Origin: Chitinophagales bacterium 65-1
Lineage (GTDB): Bacteria > Bacteroidota > Bacteroidia > Chitinophagales > Chitinophagaceae
Length of the DNA stretch: 61,485 bases
Direction: 5' to 3'
Assembly (NCBI GenBank): GCA_002050465.1
Contig: MWYX01000057.1
Location: 1 to 61,485 of the forward strand
Of this stretch, positions 60,284-61,485 are shown one piece after another. Below the pieces are notes generated by a model. The model was not told the origin of the DNA. It ran no database searches and saw only the letters and a list, made by a program, of their open reading frames with translations. Position numbers and translations under genes: made by a program. How positions within the stretch are numbered: position 1 is the stretch's first letter; each line of letters opens with the position of its first letter.

Positions 60284-60311
60284 AAAGCCTCAGCAATGCT
60301 GGGGTTTTTTT
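60284..60311 (+). terminator. Terminator of hppA
   Basis: CCTCAGC (60288-60294) pairs with GCTGGGG (60298-60304) with a 3-nt loop and one T-G pair, followed by seven T. Confidence 0.8.
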
Positions 60312-60326
60312 ATTAGTTTTAACGGT

Positions 60327-60974
60327 ATGATAAAACTAAGTTTTCTATTATTTTTTTTAGCATTAGATGTTACTTCTTTTGCTCAAACAAATTATCAAAT
60401 AATATATCAATCTTCAAGATGGGATAATGAATTGGGAAAGTTTCAACCAATTTTTAAAAAAAGATTGTTAATTAATGATTCGGTCTCCTATGAATATACT
60501 TTATATACCCCCGATAAATTAAAACCTCCTTATGGAAAAAAGTTCTTTGGACACACCTCTTATAAAAATATTTCTTCAGGTTTATTTCTATTTCAAAGCC
60601 AGCCAATGAATAACCCCAAATACCTTATTGAAGATACAATTCCAAAGTTTGACTGGGAAATATTTCCTGAACAGAAAATAATTTTAAATTATAAATGTAA
60701 AAAAGCAACCTGCACATATAATGGTACCCTCTATATTGCCTGGTACACAGAAGAAATTCCACTGCCTCATGGGCCCAATATATTTGGAGGTTTACCAGGC
60801 GTTATTTTAGAATTAATTTCCACAAAATGGCAAACGGTAGAAATTGCAATAGATATACAGACACAGCATGTTGAAATTGTGCAGCCTGCAGTTAGCAAAA
60901 AGGTAAGCAGAGAAAAATTTGACAAAATAAAAATGGATTTGCGTTCCCGTCTTCCCGCCATAATTATTAGGTAA
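60327..60974 (+). CDS. GLPGLI-family secreted protein
   Basis: 215 residues: signal peptide (MIKLSFLLFFLALDVTSFAQ), a beta-rich mature region and the hallmark FGGLPGVILEL, here GLPGVI, with the upstream AWYTEEIPLPHGP segment that defines TIGR01200. Paired Cys (YKCKKATC) probably form a disulfide. The family is found in Bacteroidota and is functionally unknown, often exported and sometimes linked to metal- or stress-related operons. It follows a terminator and precedes a BlaI-type repressor with operators. Confidence 0.85.
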   Translation: MIKLSFLLFFLALDVTSFAQTNYQIIYQSSRWDNELGKFQPIFKKRLLINDSVSYEYTLYTPDKLKPPYGKKFFGHTSYKNISSGLFLFQSQPMNNPKYLIEDTIPKFDWEIFPEQKIILNYKCKKATCTYNGTLYIAWYTEEIPLPHGPNIFGGLPGVILELISTKWQTVEIAIDIQTQHVEIVQPAVSKKVSREKFDKIKMDLRSRLPAIIIR

Positions 60975-61045
60975 CCCCAATTTTAATTATCTTTTTATAT
61001 TCTAAATTAAGCGTTCTAATTTTTTTTTAAATATTATTTTGCTAT

Positions 61046-61061
61046 TACGAACTAAATCGTA
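61046..61061. promoter_or_regulatory. BlaI-type operator, copy 1
   Basis: TACGAACTAAATCGTA, with palindromic ends TACGA/TCGTA. An identical copy begins 24 bp later (61070-61085). Confidence 0.7.
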
Positions 61062-61069
61062 TTTTAGCA

Positions 61070-61085
61070 TACGAACTAAATCGTA
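61070..61085. promoter_or_regulatory. BlaI-type operator, copy 2
   Basis: Second identical TACGAACTAAATCGTA, ending three bases before the repressor ATG at 61089. The position fits autorepression of the downstream genes. Confidence 0.7.
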
Positions 61086-61088
61086 AGC

Positions 61089-61469
61089 ATGACAATAAAT
61101 AAAAAATTAAAGCCTACCGAAAGCGAACTGGAAATCCTAGCCATACTCTGGGATAAAGAAAAGGCTACCGTACGTGAAGTACACGAAGAGTTATCAAAAA
61201 ATAAAGATTCAGGTTACACAACTACGCTGAAGCTGCTGCAAATTATGTTTGAAAAGGGTTTGGTTACGAGAGATGACAGTAACAAAACGCATATTTATGA
61301 AGCTGCTGTTACAAGACAAAAAACTCAAAAACAATTTTTGGATAAGATGATCAACACACTTTTTTCCGGATCATCCACTCAACTGGTTTTACAGGCACTT
61401 GGTAACCAAAAAGCCTCAAAAGGAGAGCTGCAGGAAATTCAAAAATATCTTGACAACCTAAAAAAATAA
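61089..61469 (+). CDS. BlaI/MecI/CopY-family transcriptional repressor
   Basis: 126 residues: N-terminal winged helix (PTESELEILAILWDKEKATVRE, HEELSKNKDSGYTTTLKLLQIMFEKGLVTRD, split here as GYTTTLKLLQIM) and a C-terminal dimerisation helix. In Bacteroidota such repressors usually pair with a BlaR1-type M56 metalloprotease sensor, and the next gene starts just at the right edge. Two identical palindromic operators lie directly upstream, so autoregulation is likely. Signal unknown. Confidence 0.9.
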   Translation: MTINKKLKPTESELEILAILWDKEKATVREVHEELSKNKDSGYTTTLKLLQIMFEKGLVTRDDSNKTHIYEAAVTRQKTQKQFLDKMINTLFSGSSTQLVLQALGNQKASKGELQEIQKYLDNLKK

Positions 61470-61475
61470 TAAGGT

Positions 61476-61485
61476 ATGGACCTGA
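61476..61485 (+). CDS. Start of the next gene, truncated by the window end
   Basis: ATG at 61476 with the codons for Met-Asp-Leu, six bases after the repressor stop. Too short to identify; the context suggests an M56/BlaR1-type sensor. Confidence 0.4.

Overview
The window looks like the chromosome of a Bacteroidota bacterium, most likely family Chitinophagaceae. It is AT-rich. Recognisable start sites lack strong Shine-Dalgarno sequences, and several promoter-like boxes match the Bacteroidota -7 consensus TAnnTTTG. Lineage-typical families are frequent: GLPGLI protein, OMP_b-brl_3 TonB-dependent receptor, DUF4199, DUF6089-like barrel, an alternative GlmU-like protein, LptD_2/OstA-like LPS proteins, L31 type B and GIY-YIG remnants with palindromes. 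Both tRNA genes lack an encoded CCA. Most of the window is ordinary core chromosome.

Layout. 1-8.6 kb: truncated TPR membrane protein, then a leftward series of lipoproteins (two paralogues sharing a CPPPEPCTQ tail, TraB/GumN protein, NodB-type deacetylase with a barrel-like partner), a UbiD decarboxylase and an outer-membrane barrel. 8.7-14.0 kb (rightward): tRNA-Pro(GGG), a dihydroorotase homologue that has lost its metal ligands, DUF4199 protein, two glycosyltransferases, and GmhA and GmhB of the ADP-heptose pathway. 14.1-26.5 kb: lepA, a Kir channel, tpiA with the GlmU-like gene, rpmE2, yajQ, a TonB-dependent receptor, lgt, a bacilliredoxin and a YPDG-repeat protein. 26.6-32.3 kb (leftward): an arginine-decarboxylase-like enzyme and thrS-infC-orf-rpmI-rplT, an IF3/L35/L20 operon with an extra gene. 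32.4-37.4 kb: secreted and membrane proteins and an ABC-F ATPase. 37.5-46.8 kb: tRNA-Arg(TCT), a frameshifted GIY-YIG pseudogene with palindromes, and an 8.8-kb gene for a cyclic beta-1,2-glucan synthase-like protein. 47-61.5 kb: ung, plsC, a decayed 1.2-kb insertion, lptD, and a divergent envelope run (amidase, MlaD-like, OstA-like, nnrD), then a membrane pyrophosphatase, a GLPGLI protein and a BlaI-family repressor with two operators.

How the genes fit together. Envelope biogenesis dominates: heptose synthesis and glycosyl transfer, lipoprotein lipidation (lgt), LPS export (lptD, OstA-like), Mce-type lipid traffic, peptidoglycan hydrolysis, phosphatidic acid synthesis and a periplasmic glucan.

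Most unusual observations: (i) the plsC/lptD convergent junction is present twice, 1300 bp apart, bracketing a decayed insertion; (ii) an inactivated small membrane protein gene inside it; (iii) the metal-ligand-less dihydroorotase homologue; (iv) a family of short palindromes ending in GACTTAAA-like sequence just before start codons; (v) an extra gene and probable internal promoter/leader in the translation operon. I saw no CRISPR array, transposase, prophage, rRNA or clearly new defence system.
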